A stretch of 64,000 bases of DNA from Candidatus Kryptonium sp. (GTDB lineage Bacteria; Bacteroidota; Ignavibacteria; Kryptoniales; Kryptoniaceae), in contig JANXBN010000003.1 of assembly GCA_025060635.1 (NCBI GenBank), positions 110,406 to 174,405 on the forward strand, given 5' to 3'. Numbering within the stretch: position 1 is the first letter of the stretch; every line of letters starts with the position of its first letter. The notes beneath the pieces were generated by a model. That model saw only the letters and a list, made by a program, of their open reading frames with translations, made no database searches and was not told where the DNA came from. Below, in pieces: positions 54,869 through 63,588 of this stretch. A program made the position numbers and the translations under genes.

Positions 54869-55290
54869 TGACAGGGAAATTTTTGACAGTAAGCGAGGAA
54901 GAAACAATTAAACTTGGAAGGGAATTTGCTAAATCGTTAAAAGCAGGTGATGTCGTTGCTTTGTATGGTGAGCTTGGGGTAGGGAAAACTAAGTTTGTGC
55001 AAGGTGTTTGTCTCGGTCTTAATGTAAAGGAAACCGTTAACAGCCCAACATTTATTATAATGAACAAATATGAAGGTGATTTAACAATATATCATTTTGA
55101 TTTTTACAGGGTCGATTCAATAGAAGAAATAATTGAAATAGGATTTGACGAGTTTATCTACAATGATGCTATTTCCTTTATAGAATGGGCAGAAAAGGTA
55201 GAGGAAATTTTACCAAGGAAAAGATATGATATTTTTATAACCTTCGGAGAAATGGAAAATGAAAGAAAAATAGAAATAGTTAAAAAATGA
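54868..55290 (+). CDS. tsaE: tRNA threonylcarbamoyladenosine biosynthesis ATPase TsaE
   Basis: A 140-residue P-loop protein (ALYGELGVGKTKFVQGV) with the family motif SPTFIIMNKYEGDLTIYHFDFYRV and FIEWAEKVEEILP. TsaE is the ATPase that supports TsaB-TsaD in making t6A at position 37 of ANN-decoding tRNAs. The TAATG junction with porX and a 4-nt overlap with tsaB show tight coupling. Confidence 0.95.
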   Translation: MTGKFLTVSEEETIKLGREFAKSLKAGDVVALYGELGVGKTKFVQGVCLGLNVKETVNSPTFIIMNKYEGDLTIYHFDFYRVDSIEEIIEIGFDEFIYNDAISFIEWAEKVEEILPRKRYDIFITFGEMENERKIEIVKK

Positions 55291-55982
55291 TATTGGCTAT
55301 TGAAACATCTACAAGTTTCGGCTCTGTAGCCATAACTGAAGAAGGAAAGACAAAATCTTTAAGTATAATTAACATTAAAAATCTTCACGCAGAAAAAATA
55401 GTTTTTTTGATAGATCAAGTTCTAAAAAATATAAACCATAGGATTGATAAAATTAAAGCAATCGCTATTTCCATTGGACCTGGTTCCTTTACTGGTTTGA
55501 GAGTAGGGCTAAGCGTAGCAAAAGGTTTATGTTATTCTTCAGGTAAACCATTGATAGCAGTTCCAACGCTTGATGCACTTGCTTTGAAATCGCTTGAGAT
55601 ATGTAAAATTCTTAAAAGATATTTCATAAAAGATGAAATTTATGTATGCCCAATTTTAAACGCTAAACAAAATGATTTTTATTACAGTTTTTATAAATTT
55701 AGTGAAAGTGAACTTGAGAGAATAGACGATTACTCGGTTGGAGATATTGAGTCTATTAATCAAAAGATATATAATACCACATTATTTCTCGGAGATGGAG
55801 TTGACATCGTAAGGGAAAAAATAAATAATCAAAAGGCAATCATTCTAAGTGATGAGTTTAGTTATCCTGATGCCTCATATGTTGGAAAAATCGCTGAGAG
55901 AAAGTATTTAAATAAAGAATTCACCGATATAGTTTCAATTGAGCCAATATATGTAAAAGAATTTTCAATCAAAACAAAGTAA
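55287..55982 (+). CDS. tsaB: tRNA threonylcarbamoyladenosine biosynthesis protein TsaB
   Basis: A 231-residue ASKHA-fold protein: ILAIETSTSFGSVAI, ISIGPGSFTGLRVGLSVAKGLCYS and VPTLDALALKS are the usual TsaB landmarks. It lacks the metal His pair of TsaD, consistent with a structural partner. It overlaps tsaE by 4 nt; tsaD is not in the window. Confidence 0.94.
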   Translation: MILAIETSTSFGSVAITEEGKTKSLSIINIKNLHAEKIVFLIDQVLKNINHRIDKIKAIAISIGPGSFTGLRVGLSVAKGLCYSSGKPLIAVPTLDALALKSLEICKILKRYFIKDEIYVCPILNAKQNDFYYSFYKFSESELERIDDYSVGDIESINQKIYNTTLFLGDGVDIVREKINNQKAIILSDEFSYPDASYVGKIAERKYLNKEFTDIVSIEPIYVKEFSIKTK

Positions 55983-55991
55983 AGGTTAAAA

Positions 55992-56831
55992 ATGTCTTGG
56001 TTTAAAAGATTAACCAAAAACATTTCCGGTGAGAAAAAGGAATTACCCGAAGGATTATGGACTAAATGTGAACAATGCGGTGAAATAATTCACAAATCAC
56101 AGCTTGAGTTAAACCTATGGACTTGCCATAAATGTAACTATCATTTCAGAATTTCAAGCTATGATTATATCAACATACTCATTGATAGCGGGACATTTAA
56201 GGAATTTGATAAAAAAATACGTTCTGTTGATGTTTTAAATTTCACCGATACAAAACCATACAGTGAGCGTCTAAAAGAAGCAATGAAAAAAACAGGTCTT
56301 AATGAGGCAATTGTCACTGGAACAGGGAAAATAAATGGTATTCCAGTCGTAATTGCTGTTATGGATTTCAGATTCATAGGTGGGAGTATGGGATCGGTAG
56401 TTGGAGAAAAAGTTGCCAGAGCAATTGAGAAATCGCTCAAAACTAAGCATCCGCTTATAATAGTTTCTTCAAGTGGCGGTGCAAGAATGATGGAAGGTGC
56501 ACTTTCACTAATGCAATTGGCAAAAACTTCAGCAATGCTTACTAAATTATCTTCAGCTGGAATTCCATATATATCTGTCTTAACAGATCCAACAACAGGC
56601 GGAGTTACGGCAAGCTATGCTATGCTTGGAGATATAAATATAGCTGAACCTGGTGCTTTAATTGGTTTTGCTGGTCCGAGAGTTATTAAACAAGCTACAG
56701 GAAAGGATTTACCAGAGGGCTTTCAAAAGGCTGAATTTTTACTTGAGCATGGTTTTATTGATTTAATCGCGCATAGGAAGGAGTTAAAGGGTAAGATATC
56801 TCAAATTTTAAGGTTGTTGCTTGAGAAATAA
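55992..56831 (+). CDS. accD: Acetyl-CoA carboxylase carboxyltransferase subunit beta
   Basis: A 279-residue subunit that, with AccA, transfers carboxyl from biotin to acetyl-CoA in fatty-acid synthesis. The N-terminal zinc ribbon is complete (KCEQCG ... TCHKCN, residues 26-49), followed by the crotonase-like core ([63 protein letters not shown]). The start is 9 nt after tsaB. The stop lies only 6 nt from the 3' end of the convergent tmRNA. Confidence 0.96.
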   Translation: MSWFKRLTKNISGEKKELPEGLWTKCEQCGEIIHKSQLELNLWTCHKCNYHFRISSYDYINILIDSGTFKEFDKKIRSVDVLNFTDTKPYSERLKEAMKKTGLNEAIVTGTGKINGIPVVIAVMDFRFIGGSMGSVVGEKVARAIEKSLKTKHPLIIVSSSGGARMMEGALSLMQLAKTSAMLTKLSSAGIPYISVLTDPTTGGVTASYAMLGDINIAEPGALIGFAGPRVIKQATGKDLPEGFQKAEFLLEHGFIDLIAHRKELKGKISQILRLLLEK

Positions 56832-56837
56832 ATTCTG

Positions 56838-57199
56838 TGGAGGTGCCGGGAGTCGAACCCGGGTCCGGAAGCCAGACACCTAAAACATCTACACGCTTAG
56901 CCTATCTTTTAGTTTTCGCCCTACTGTTAGGGGATAGGCACCCACAGCAGGACTAGCTCAGGAATGGGCTTTCGTGTTATTCGTCCTGAGCAACGAATAA
57001 CACGAGCCTGTCTTTATCCACGCCCTTTATAGCCTGGACAGGCACAAGCTATAAAGGACGGGCTACCTTTTTTATTAGGCAGCCAAAGCATATGAATAGT
57101 TGGCACTTATTTTTTCGCCGTTTGTTTAACGTGCACACGGCAAAAGCACGGCGTGCCGTTTTAAGTGCCCTTGGCTCCCGTCGAAACCACATCACCCCC
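56838..57199 (-). ncRNA. ssrA: tmRNA (ssrA)
   Basis: A 362-nt minus-strand tmRNA. The tRNA-like ends pair: 5' GGGGGTG with 3' CACCTCC plus discriminator A, T-arm CGGGTTCGACTCCCG, and the 5' GATGTGGTTTCGACGG segment. The tag frame ends at TAA (57077-57075) and reads ...ISANYSYALAA. The resume codon may be GGC at 57119-57117, giving GEKISANYSYALAA, since Bacteroidota tags often begin with Gly-Glu; an Asn or Thr codon further upstream is also open. The 3' CCA is not encoded. Several pseudoknot-like inverted pairs are present (for example around 56972-57003 and 57010-57060). Confidence 0.95.
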
Positions 57200-57231
57200 A
57201 AATTTCAAAGAACAAACAGAACATTGTCCAA

Positions 57232-57260
57232 AGATAAAATAACAATGCATAAAATTTCAA
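57232..57260 (-). promoter_or_regulatory. Promoter candidate for ssrA
   Basis: Minus-strand TTGAAA (57260-57255), 17-nt spacer and TTATCT (57237-57232), 32 nt before the mature 5' end. The -10 is weaker than at the tRNA genes. Between here and 57363 I see nothing further. Confidence 0.5.
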
Positions 57261-57363
57261 AGTTCCTATTAAAATTTAGCAATAAATTTTAAATTTTACA
57301 AACTTTCAGTTTGAAGGGGATAGGAAGAATCAAAGAAGATAGATGAAGTTTACATAAGATTTC

Positions 57364-57741
57364 TTAAATGCTTTCAGCTTTATTCAAGGAAAGCACAGTA
57401 ATAAGTTTTTTCTGTTTATTCACACGATAAGTTAGAATTATATTCAAAATTAAAATTTTATAGACACGAGACACAATCTTTTCGCTTTTTTCTGGAAAAG
57501 GGTTATTTTTCAGTTTTTCAATTTCTCGTATAAAATTACAGGTTTTTTCAAGGTCACCGCTGAACAAGCTCAAAATCTCTGGTAAAAGTTCCTCTTTGAA
57601 TCTTAATTCAAATCCTGCTTTTTCGTCTAGTAAATCAGCCTTATTTTTCAATTCTTTAAATTTTTCATACGGTAAAATAGTTATATACTTTTTTCGCCCT
57701 TTCATTAAATGAATGATGTTGGTATCATTTACTTTTTTCAA
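57364..57741 (-). CDS. Small protein with antitoxin-like N-terminus and RelE/ParE-like C-terminus
   Basis: A 125-residue protein. The first 45 residues ([33 protein letters not shown]) resemble the DNA-binding end of Phd/RelB-type antitoxins. The last 60 ([16 protein letters not shown], then [19 protein letters not shown]) resemble the ENPFP and YRV...KK.I.VL pattern of ParE/RelE toxins. If both are right it is a fused toxin-antitoxin polypeptide; both matches are weak and made by eye. The start shown is TTG at 57741, overlapping the sugar-epimerase-family gene stop by 4 nt; an ATG at 57705 is an alternative. It is the last gene of the leftward nucleotide-sugar/hyp run. Confidence 0.55.
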   Translation of the reverse strand: MKKVNDTNIIHLMKGRKKYITILPYEKFKELKNKADLLDEKAGFELRFKEELLPEILSLFSGDLEKTCNFIREIEKLKNNPFPEKSEKIVSRVYKILILNIILTYRVNKQKKLITVLSLNKAESI

Positions 57742-58682
57742 TTTGCTATTCCGAGTTTATGTTTAAAGTATTCAAGTGTTTTCGTCAATCCTTCTTTTCT
57801 TGAAATTTTAGGTTCCCATCCTAATATTTCTTTCGCTTTTGTTATGTCAGGTTTCCTAACTTTAGGATCATCTGGCGGTAAAGGTTTGAAAACAATTTGA
57901 CTTTTACTTTTAGCAAGTTCTTTTATTTCCATTGCGAGATCAAGTATTGTAACCTCATCTGGATTTCCAAGATTAATTGGATAAACATAATTTGACATTA
58001 AAAGTTTAAAAATCCCATCAACGAGATCGTCAATATAGCAAATACTTCTTGTTTGCTTTCCGTCTCCAAATACAGTTATATCTTCACCTTTCAATGCTTG
58101 GGTCATGAACGCAGGTATAGCTCGCCCATCATCAGTTCTCATTCTTGGACCATATGTATTAAATATCCTCACAATTCTCGTATCAAGCCCATGGTATCTA
58201 TGATATGCCATCGTCATTGCTTCGGCAAATCTTTTTGCTTCATCGTATACCCCGCGAATTCCAATTGGATTAACATTTCCCCAATATTCCTCACTTTGCG
58301 GATGAACGAGCGGATCACCGTAAACTTCACTGGTTGAAGCAAGCAAAAATCTTGCGCCTTTAGCTTTTGCAAGTCCAAGAGCTTTATGTGTTCCAAGAGC
58401 TCCAACCTTTAAAGTTTGAATTGGATACTTAACATAATCCATTGGACTTGCAGGTGACGCAAAATGTAAAATATAATCAACTTCACCAGGGACATATAAA
58501 AATTCAGTGACATCATACTTTATAAATTTAAATTTTGGGTGACCGAAAAGGTGAGCTATATTATCCAAGTTTCCTGTAATTAAATTATCAAGGCAAATAA
58601 CTTCATCACCCTCCGCAATGAATCTGTCACATAGATGAGAACCTATAAATCCAGCGCCTCCAGTTATCACTACTCTTGCCAA
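57738..58682 (-). CDS. UDP-glucuronate decarboxylase (UDP-xylose synthase)
   Basis: A 314-residue extended [21 protein letters not shown] (NAD site), [22 protein letters not shown] and the active site [10 protein letters not shown] ... [13 protein letters not shown] (Tyr-x3-Lys). The HFASPASP and DEAKR stretches are those of UDP-xylose synthase rather than GalE or RmlB. It would turn UDP-glucuronate, supplied by the Ugd encoded at 62134-63477, into UDP-xylose for glycans. It lies 33 nt after hypX on the same strand. Confidence 0.9.
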   Translation of the reverse strand: MARVVITGGAGFIGSHLCDRFIAEGDEVICLDNLITGNLDNIAHLFGHPKFKFIKYDVTEFLYVPGEVDYILHFASPASPMDYVKYPIQTLKVGALGTHKALGLAKAKGARFLLASTSEVYGDPLVHPQSEEYWGNVNPIGIRGVYDEAKRFAEAMTMAYHRYHGLDTRIVRIFNTYGPRMRTDDGRAIPAFMTQALKGEDITVFGDGKQTRSICYIDDLVDGIFKLLMSNYVYPINLGNPDEVTILDLAMEIKELAKSKSQIVFKPLPPDDPKVRKPDITKAKEILGWEPKISRKEGLTKTLEYFKHKLGIAN

Positions 58683-58715
58683 GGTTTAATTTTCTAGTTT
58701 TGTTTTTTATAATTT

Positions 58716-60404
58716 TTAAACTCTTTGATATCGCCTGTGAATAGCAAGGTAAGGAGGGGTTCTAAAAGGCAGAAATCGTCGCACAAAATAATATCGCGCA
58801 ATGTGATAACTGGTATCAAAACCATAGAAATTCAATTTCATATGTTCAAGTTCTTCTTCTCTATAGCTTCTCAGTGGCTTAATTGCCCAACTTTTCTTCT
58901 TTTCTTTTCTAACTTCGTTGAGAAATTCTTTAAACTCATTAGAATCTACAAAACTTTCAATTTTTGCTTTAAGTTTTTCTACAAATTCTCTATATGATTT
59001 TCCAATTACACTATCTATTAATCCCAATTTTAATGCCATACTTGAACTTATCGGCATACGATTTTCCATTATTTCTCTTGCTTTTTCCCATCCTACTCGT
59101 TTTGGTAAAGTATATGTCCAAAACTCAGAACCATATAAGTTTCCTATATTTTTATAATGCGGATTTAAAACAATTCCTTCTCTTGCAAAAACTAAATCAC
59201 AAGCTAAAGCCAAAAATACACCGCCTGCTCCTGCGTTTCCAGTTAAACCTGCTATAGTTAGTTTATCAGTTGTAGTTAAAATTTCTTCGCATATATCATC
59301 CATGGCATTTATATTTCTCCATGATTCATCTGCTGGACTTTCAGATGCTTCAATTGTATTAAGGTTCATTCCGTTTGAGAAGAAATCCTCGCTACCCAGC
59401 AAAACAATAGCTTTTACAGGTCTACTCTTTGCATATTTAATTACTTCAAGAAGACGATAACATTGTTCAGTAGACATTGCACCATTATAGAAATTAAAAT
59501 TAATATATCCGACACCGCCTAATTCTTCATAAACTATCTCTCTATATGTTTCAAAGTCAACGCTTTCCCAAGGCTTTAAAGTTTCCTCTCTCAAGGTGTT
59601 TAAAAGAGATGGCGGTAAAACTCTTATAGCAGGAAGTTTAATAGCGTTTTTTTCGTCAAGTCGCATATTACCTATCCATATTGCACCATCTTTCGTTCCG
59701 ATGCAAATTGCTTCATCTCTATGCGCCAAGAGCTGCCCCGGTTTTCCCTTCAAATGACTTTCACGATATGCGTTAAATAGATAATAATCATTGCCAAATA
59801 TATTTGCGATCGCTCCAGGCTGGCCATCTGAGGAATAAATTTTTCTGAGTATCGTTTCAGTATCATCTCTTTCCCAATCAATTCTTCTCAAATCTTTCGG
59901 CACCACAGGATTAAAAACTCCATCACTTTGTGGCTGTTTATTTATTTTACCAAATTCAAGATTTTCTAAAATTTCCAAAACACATTCAACTGCGCCGTCG
60001 GTTACTTCATGTCTATAAATAGTTGATTTTTTAGTAAATCTAAGCGGAAATTCTCTATAAGCATAGATATCTCCAGCGTCATATTCTTCAGTGGCTTCAA
60101 TAATTGTAATCCCCCATTTTTCTTTTTTTCCCAGTATAGCCCAATCAAGTGCATTCGGTCCCCTATCACCTGGAGGTCCTGGATGAATTACCAATGTGAT
60201 GCACTTTTGCCAAATTTCTTTTGGAATTTTTCGTTTAAGAAAAGGAGCTATTACAATATCTGGTCTATAAAGATCAACGGCTTCTATCATGAGGTCAGGA
60301 TGCACATCAAGCTCTATTGATACCTCGTGGCCTCTCTCAGTTAACTCGCAATAAAGACGCTGAGAAAGTGAATTAAATCTATGGCAAAGGAAGAGTATTT
60401 TCAT
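58716..60404 (-). CDS. hypX: HypX, hydrogenase maturation protein (formyl-group to CO)
   Basis: A 562-residue fusion. Residues 1-250 are a formyltransferase-like domain (VIHPGPPGDRGPNALDWAI near 73, then WGITIIEATEEYDAGDIYAY). Residues 290-540 are an enoyl-CoA hydratase-like domain (GYINFNFYNGAMSTEQC, AIVLLGSEDFFSNGMNL, AGLTGNAGAGGVFLALACDLVFARE). This architecture is known only in HypX/HoxX, which makes the active-site CO of [NiFe]-hydrogenases from a formyl-tetrahydrofolate group, mostly in oxygen-exposed cells. Its first 26 nt overlap the end of hypD, so the two are coupled. No hydrogenase structural gene is in the window. Confidence 0.93.
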   Translation of the reverse strand: MKILFLCHRFNSLSQRLYCELTERGHEVSIELDVHPDLMIEAVDLYRPDIVIAPFLKRKIPKEIWQKCITLVIHPGPPGDRGPNALDWAILGKKEKWGITIIEATEEYDAGDIYAYREFPLRFTKKSTIYRHEVTDGAVECVLEILENLEFGKINKQPQSDGVFNPVVPKDLRRIDWERDDTETILRKIYSSDGQPGAIANIFGNDYYLFNAYRESHLKGKPGQLLAHRDEAICIGTKDGAIWIGNMRLDEKNAIKLPAIRVLPPSLLNTLREETLKPWESVDFETYREIVYEELGGVGYINFNFYNGAMSTEQCYRLLEVIKYAKSRPVKAIVLLGSEDFFSNGMNLNTIEASESPADESWRNINAMDDICEEILTTTDKLTIAGLTGNAGAGGVFLALACDLVFAREGIVLNPHYKNIGNLYGSEFWTYTLPKRVGWEKAREIMENRMPISSSMALKLGLIDSVIGKSYREFVEKLKAKIESFVDSNEFKEFLNEVRKEKKKSWAIKPLRSYREEELEHMKLNFYGFDTSYHIARYYFVRRFLPFRTPPYLAIHRRYQRV

Positions 60405-61542
60405 TTAAAACATAACTCCTATAGTTGTAGTAAGCTGCACAGGCACCTTCCGAAGAAACCATACAAGAACCAAATGGATTTGAAGGTGTACAAACTTTTC
60501 CAAAAAGTTTACATTCATAAGGCAAAGCTACACCTCTAATAATTTTTCCACATATACAAGCAGGATGTTCTTTAGGCTCCGGAAGCTGAACTTTAAACCT
60601 CTCCTCCGCATCAAATTCAGAATATTTTTTCTTTATCTTCAAAGCGCTATACGGAATCATGCCTAAACCTCTCCACTCAAATTCCTTTCTCAATTCAAAA
60701 ACTTCCGCTACAATCATTTGAGCTTTCACATTCCCTTCCCTTGTCACAAATCTAACATATTGATTCTCAACTTTTGCTCTTTTCTCTTCAATTTGTTTAG
60801 CAATCATATAAACAGAAATCATAATGTCCAAAGGTTCAAATCCAGATATAACAACTGGTTTCAGAAATTCCTCCGCAAAATATTCATAGGGTTTTGTCCC
60901 AATTATAGTACTTACATGACCAGGACCTATAAAACCATCTATATCAACGCTACCAACTTCTCTCATTTCGGGAGCGTTAAGTATATGTTGTATCGCTGCT
61001 GGGGTTATCACATGATTTGATACAACTGAAAGATTTTTGAGCCCAAGTTCATTTGCCTTGAGGATAAGTAAAGCTGTTTGAGGTGTTGTAGTTTCAAAAC
61101 CGATTGCAAAGAAGATAACTTGTTTTTCTGGATTAGTTTGAGCTATTTTAATCGCATCAAGACAGGAGTAAAATATTCTTATATCCCCACCTTCAGCTTT
61201 TAAATTAAGTAAACTTTTTCTATCTGAACCTGGGACTCTAAGAACATCACCATATGTGCACAATATGATATCCTTTTGTTTCGCAAGTTCTATAGCGAGA
61301 TCTACTCTTTGCATCGGCAAGACACACACAGGGCACCCAGGACCATGGACAAACCTTATAAATCCTTCTAAAAGTTGATCTATTCCGTATTTCATTATAG
61401 TGTGCGTATGACCACCACAAAATTCCATTATTCTTAAGGTTTTCCCAATCTTTTCAACAGTTTCTTTTATCAGTATCTCCAAGCTTCTAACTTTATCTGG
61501 ATCCTTAAATGTTTCAAGGATGTTTTTTGTATCTCTTATCAA
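60379..61542 (-). CDS. hypD: Hydrogenase maturation protein HypD
   Basis: A 387-residue Fe-S protein that, with HypC, holds iron during assembly of the Fe(CN)2CO group of [NiFe]-hydrogenase. The key motifs are MEFCGGHTHTIMKYG (CGGHTH near residue 41), HGPGCPVCVLP (near 66), IGFETTTPQTA and the C-terminal [4Fe-4S] Cys set (HPACICGKI, ECKLFGKVCTPSNPFGSC, GACAAYY). All expected Cys are present. It overlaps rfbC by 4 nt and hypX by 26 nt. Confidence 0.96.
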   Translation of the reverse strand: MIRDTKNILETFKDPDKVRSLEILIKETVEKIGKTLRIMEFCGGHTHTIMKYGIDQLLEGFIRFVHGPGCPVCVLPMQRVDLAIELAKQKDIILCTYGDVLRVPGSDRKSLLNLKAEGGDIRIFYSCLDAIKIAQTNPEKQVIFFAIGFETTTPQTALLILKANELGLKNLSVVSNHVITPAAIQHILNAPEMREVGSVDIDGFIGPGHVSTIIGTKPYEYFAEEFLKPVVISGFEPLDIMISVYMIAKQIEEKRAKVENQYVRFVTREGNVKAQMIVAEVFELRKEFEWRGLGMIPYSALKIKKKYSEFDAEERFKVQLPEPKEHPACICGKIIRGVALPYECKLFGKVCTPSNPFGSCMVSSEGACAAYYNYRSYVLNENTLPLP

Positions 61543-62096
61543 AACACCAATTCATCTATTAGTTTTGATAAAGTGGGAAAATTCATATCTTTTGACGAAA
61601 GAATCGGAGCTTCAACCGGCCATTTGATAGCAATTTCAGGATCATTCCAGATTATACCTCTTTCGTGCTCGGGTGAATAAAAGGAGTCAACTTTATATTC
61701 TACCTCCGCAACATCAGAAAGAGCTACAAAGCCATGTGCAAAACCTTTTGGAATATAAATCATTTTCTTGTTTTCCTCAGAAAGAACTATAGCAAACCAT
61801 TTCCTGAAAGTAGGAGAATCTGGTCTAATATCAACTGCGACATCAAAAATTTCTCCCTTTATGCATCTAACCAGTTTTGATTGAGCGAAAGGTTTTATTT
61901 GGAAATGTAAACCTCTCAAGACACCCTTCACTGATTTTGAATGATTATCCTGGACAAATTTCTCTTTTATCCCTGCTTTTTCAAATTCTCTGTAGGAGTA
62001 AGTTTCCATAAAAAAACCGCGATTATCGTTAAATACGACAGGTTCAATAACAATTAAATCTGGAATCTCTTCAACCTTTGAAAATTTAAATGGCAT
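61539..62096 (-). CDS. rfbC: dTDP-4-dehydrorhamnose 3,5-epimerase
   Basis: A 185-residue RmlC-type cupin: DLIVIEPVVFNDNRGFFMETYSYREF, FVQDNHSKSVKGVLRGLHFQ (the catalytic His is in RGLHFQ, near residue 60), GEIFDVAVDIRPDSPTF and IYIPKGFAHGFVALSD. It epimerises C3 and C5 in dTDP-rhamnose synthesis. The other rml genes (rfbA, rfbB, rfbD) are not in the window. It overlaps hypD by 4 nt, which is unrelated in function. Confidence 0.94.
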   Translation of the reverse strand: MPFKFSKVEEIPDLIVIEPVVFNDNRGFFMETYSYREFEKAGIKEKFVQDNHSKSVKGVLRGLHFQIKPFAQSKLVRCIKGEIFDVAVDIRPDSPTFRKWFAIVLSEENKKMIYIPKGFAHGFVALSDVAEVEYKVDSFYSPEHERGIIWNDPEIAIKWPVEAPILSSKDMNFPTLSKLIDELVF

Positions 62097-62133
62097 TCCA
62101 TAAACTTAACCTTTGTTGAATAAAAACATTTTA

Positions 62134-63477
62134 TCAAACTCTTCCAATACCATAGTACACAAAACCGAGTTTTCTAAGCTTTTCTGGATTATAAATGTTT
62201 CTTCCATCAAAGATAACAGGAGTTTTCATAAGAGTTTTCATATAGTTAAAATCTGGCTCTCTAAACTCTTGCCATTCGGTCACAAGGATAAGCGCATCTG
62301 AACCTTTTAGGGCTTCGTATTGATTTTTTGCAAATTTTACATTTCCATTCCAAATTTTTTTGGCATTCGGCATAGCTACAGGATCAAAAGCGATGATTTT
62401 TGCACCAAGATTTAAAAGTTCGTTTATAATTGTAATTGATGGGGCTTCGCGCATATCATCTGTTTTAGGCTTAAACGAAAGTCCCCATATTGCGATTTTT
62501 TTATCTTTCAAATCCTTTCCGAAATGTTTCTTTACTTTTTCAACTATCACCTTCTTTTGCTTCTCGTTTACTTCAAAGACTGCTCTAACTATCTTCAATT
62601 CTACTCCGTTATTTTCTCCCATTTTTATCAAAGCCTTCACATCTTTGGGAAAACAACTTCCACCCCATCCAACGCCAGGAAATAGAAATCTTGGACCAAT
62701 TCTATTGTCATAGCCAATACCAATTCTTACTTTCTCAACATCTGCATTTAGTTTCTCACATAAATTTGCAATCTCATTCATAAACGATATTCTCATTGCA
62801 AGGAAGGCATTTGCTGCATATTTTACCATTTCAGCACTTCTCGTATCCATGACAAGGATTGGTGCCCCAGTTCTAACAAACGGCTCATAAAGCTCTCGCA
62901 AAATTTTTTCCGATTCATTACCATTTACCCCGATCACAACTCTATCTGGGAACATGAAATCCTGAACTGCATTTCCTTCTTTTAAAAATTCAGGATTGGA
63001 AGCAACATCAATTTCTATTTTCTCACTATATTTTGCAAGTTCATTGTTTAATATTTCTTTGATCTTATCGGCTGTCCCGACTGGAACTGTTGATTTACTT
63101 ACAATTAATTTTTTAATTTTCGTTTCACTTTTGTTAGCGATAGAACGAAGAATTTTTGCAATGTTTTTGACAACTGTAAACAAAATACTAAGATCTGCGC
63201 TACCATCTTTGCCTGGCGGTGTCGGAAGACAGAGAAAAACAATGTCTGAGTTTTTTATCGTGTATTCAAGTTCGCTTGTAAATTTTAATCTTCCAGCAGA
63301 GAGATTTTTTTTCACAATTTCATCAAGACCTGGTTCATAGATTGGGATGATTCCTTTTTTAAGTTTGTTAATTTTAGATCTGTCAATATCCATACAAATT
63401 ACATTATTACCTGATTCCGCAAAGCAGGCACCGGTTACAAGCCCAACATAACCTGTTCCAATAACTGATAGGTTCAT
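62134..63477 (-). CDS. ugd: UDP-glucose 6-dehydrogenase
   Basis: A 447-residue enzyme that oxidises UDP-glucose to UDP-glucuronate with two NAD. The N-terminal NAD fold is NLSVIGTGYVGLVTGACFAESG. NPEFLKEGNAVQDFMFPDRVVIG (catalytic Glu region) and PGVGWGGSCFPKDVKALI (catalytic Cys near residue 260) are complete. The UDP-binding C-terminal domain ends with FDGRNIYNPEKLRKLGF. It starts the ugd-rfbC-hypD-hypX-UXS run, 37 nt from rfbC, and supplies the substrate for UDP-xylose synthase. Confidence 0.96.
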   Translation of the reverse strand: MNLSVIGTGYVGLVTGACFAESGNNVICMDIDRSKINKLKKGIIPIYEPGLDEIVKKNLSAGRLKFTSELEYTIKNSDIVFLCLPTPPGKDGSADLSILFTVVKNIAKILRSIANKSETKIKKLIVSKSTVPVGTADKIKEILNNELAKYSEKIEIDVASNPEFLKEGNAVQDFMFPDRVVIGVNGNESEKILRELYEPFVRTGAPILVMDTRSAEMVKYAANAFLAMRISFMNEIANLCEKLNADVEKVRIGIGYDNRIGPRFLFPGVGWGGSCFPKDVKALIKMGENNGVELKIVRAVFEVNEKQKKVIVEKVKKHFGKDLKDKKIAIWGLSFKPKTDDMREAPSITIINELLNLGAKIIAFDPVAMPNAKKIWNGNVKFAKNQYEALKGSDALILVTEWQEFREPDFNYMKTLMKTPVIFDGRNIYNPEKLRKLGFVYYGIGRV

Positions 63478-63588
63478 TTTTCAATTTTAAATTTATTTTG
63501 TTAACCTTTACTAAACGCTGCCTTATTTTTTAATCTATTCTAAAGTTTAAAATTCAATCCTGTGCAAAGTTTATGAAATTTATACAAA

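Noticed and set aside
57092..57292. 66-residue open frame on the plus strand
   Set aside because: It is antisense to the 5' half of the tmRNA and extends over the ssrA promoter; an artefact of the RNA gene.
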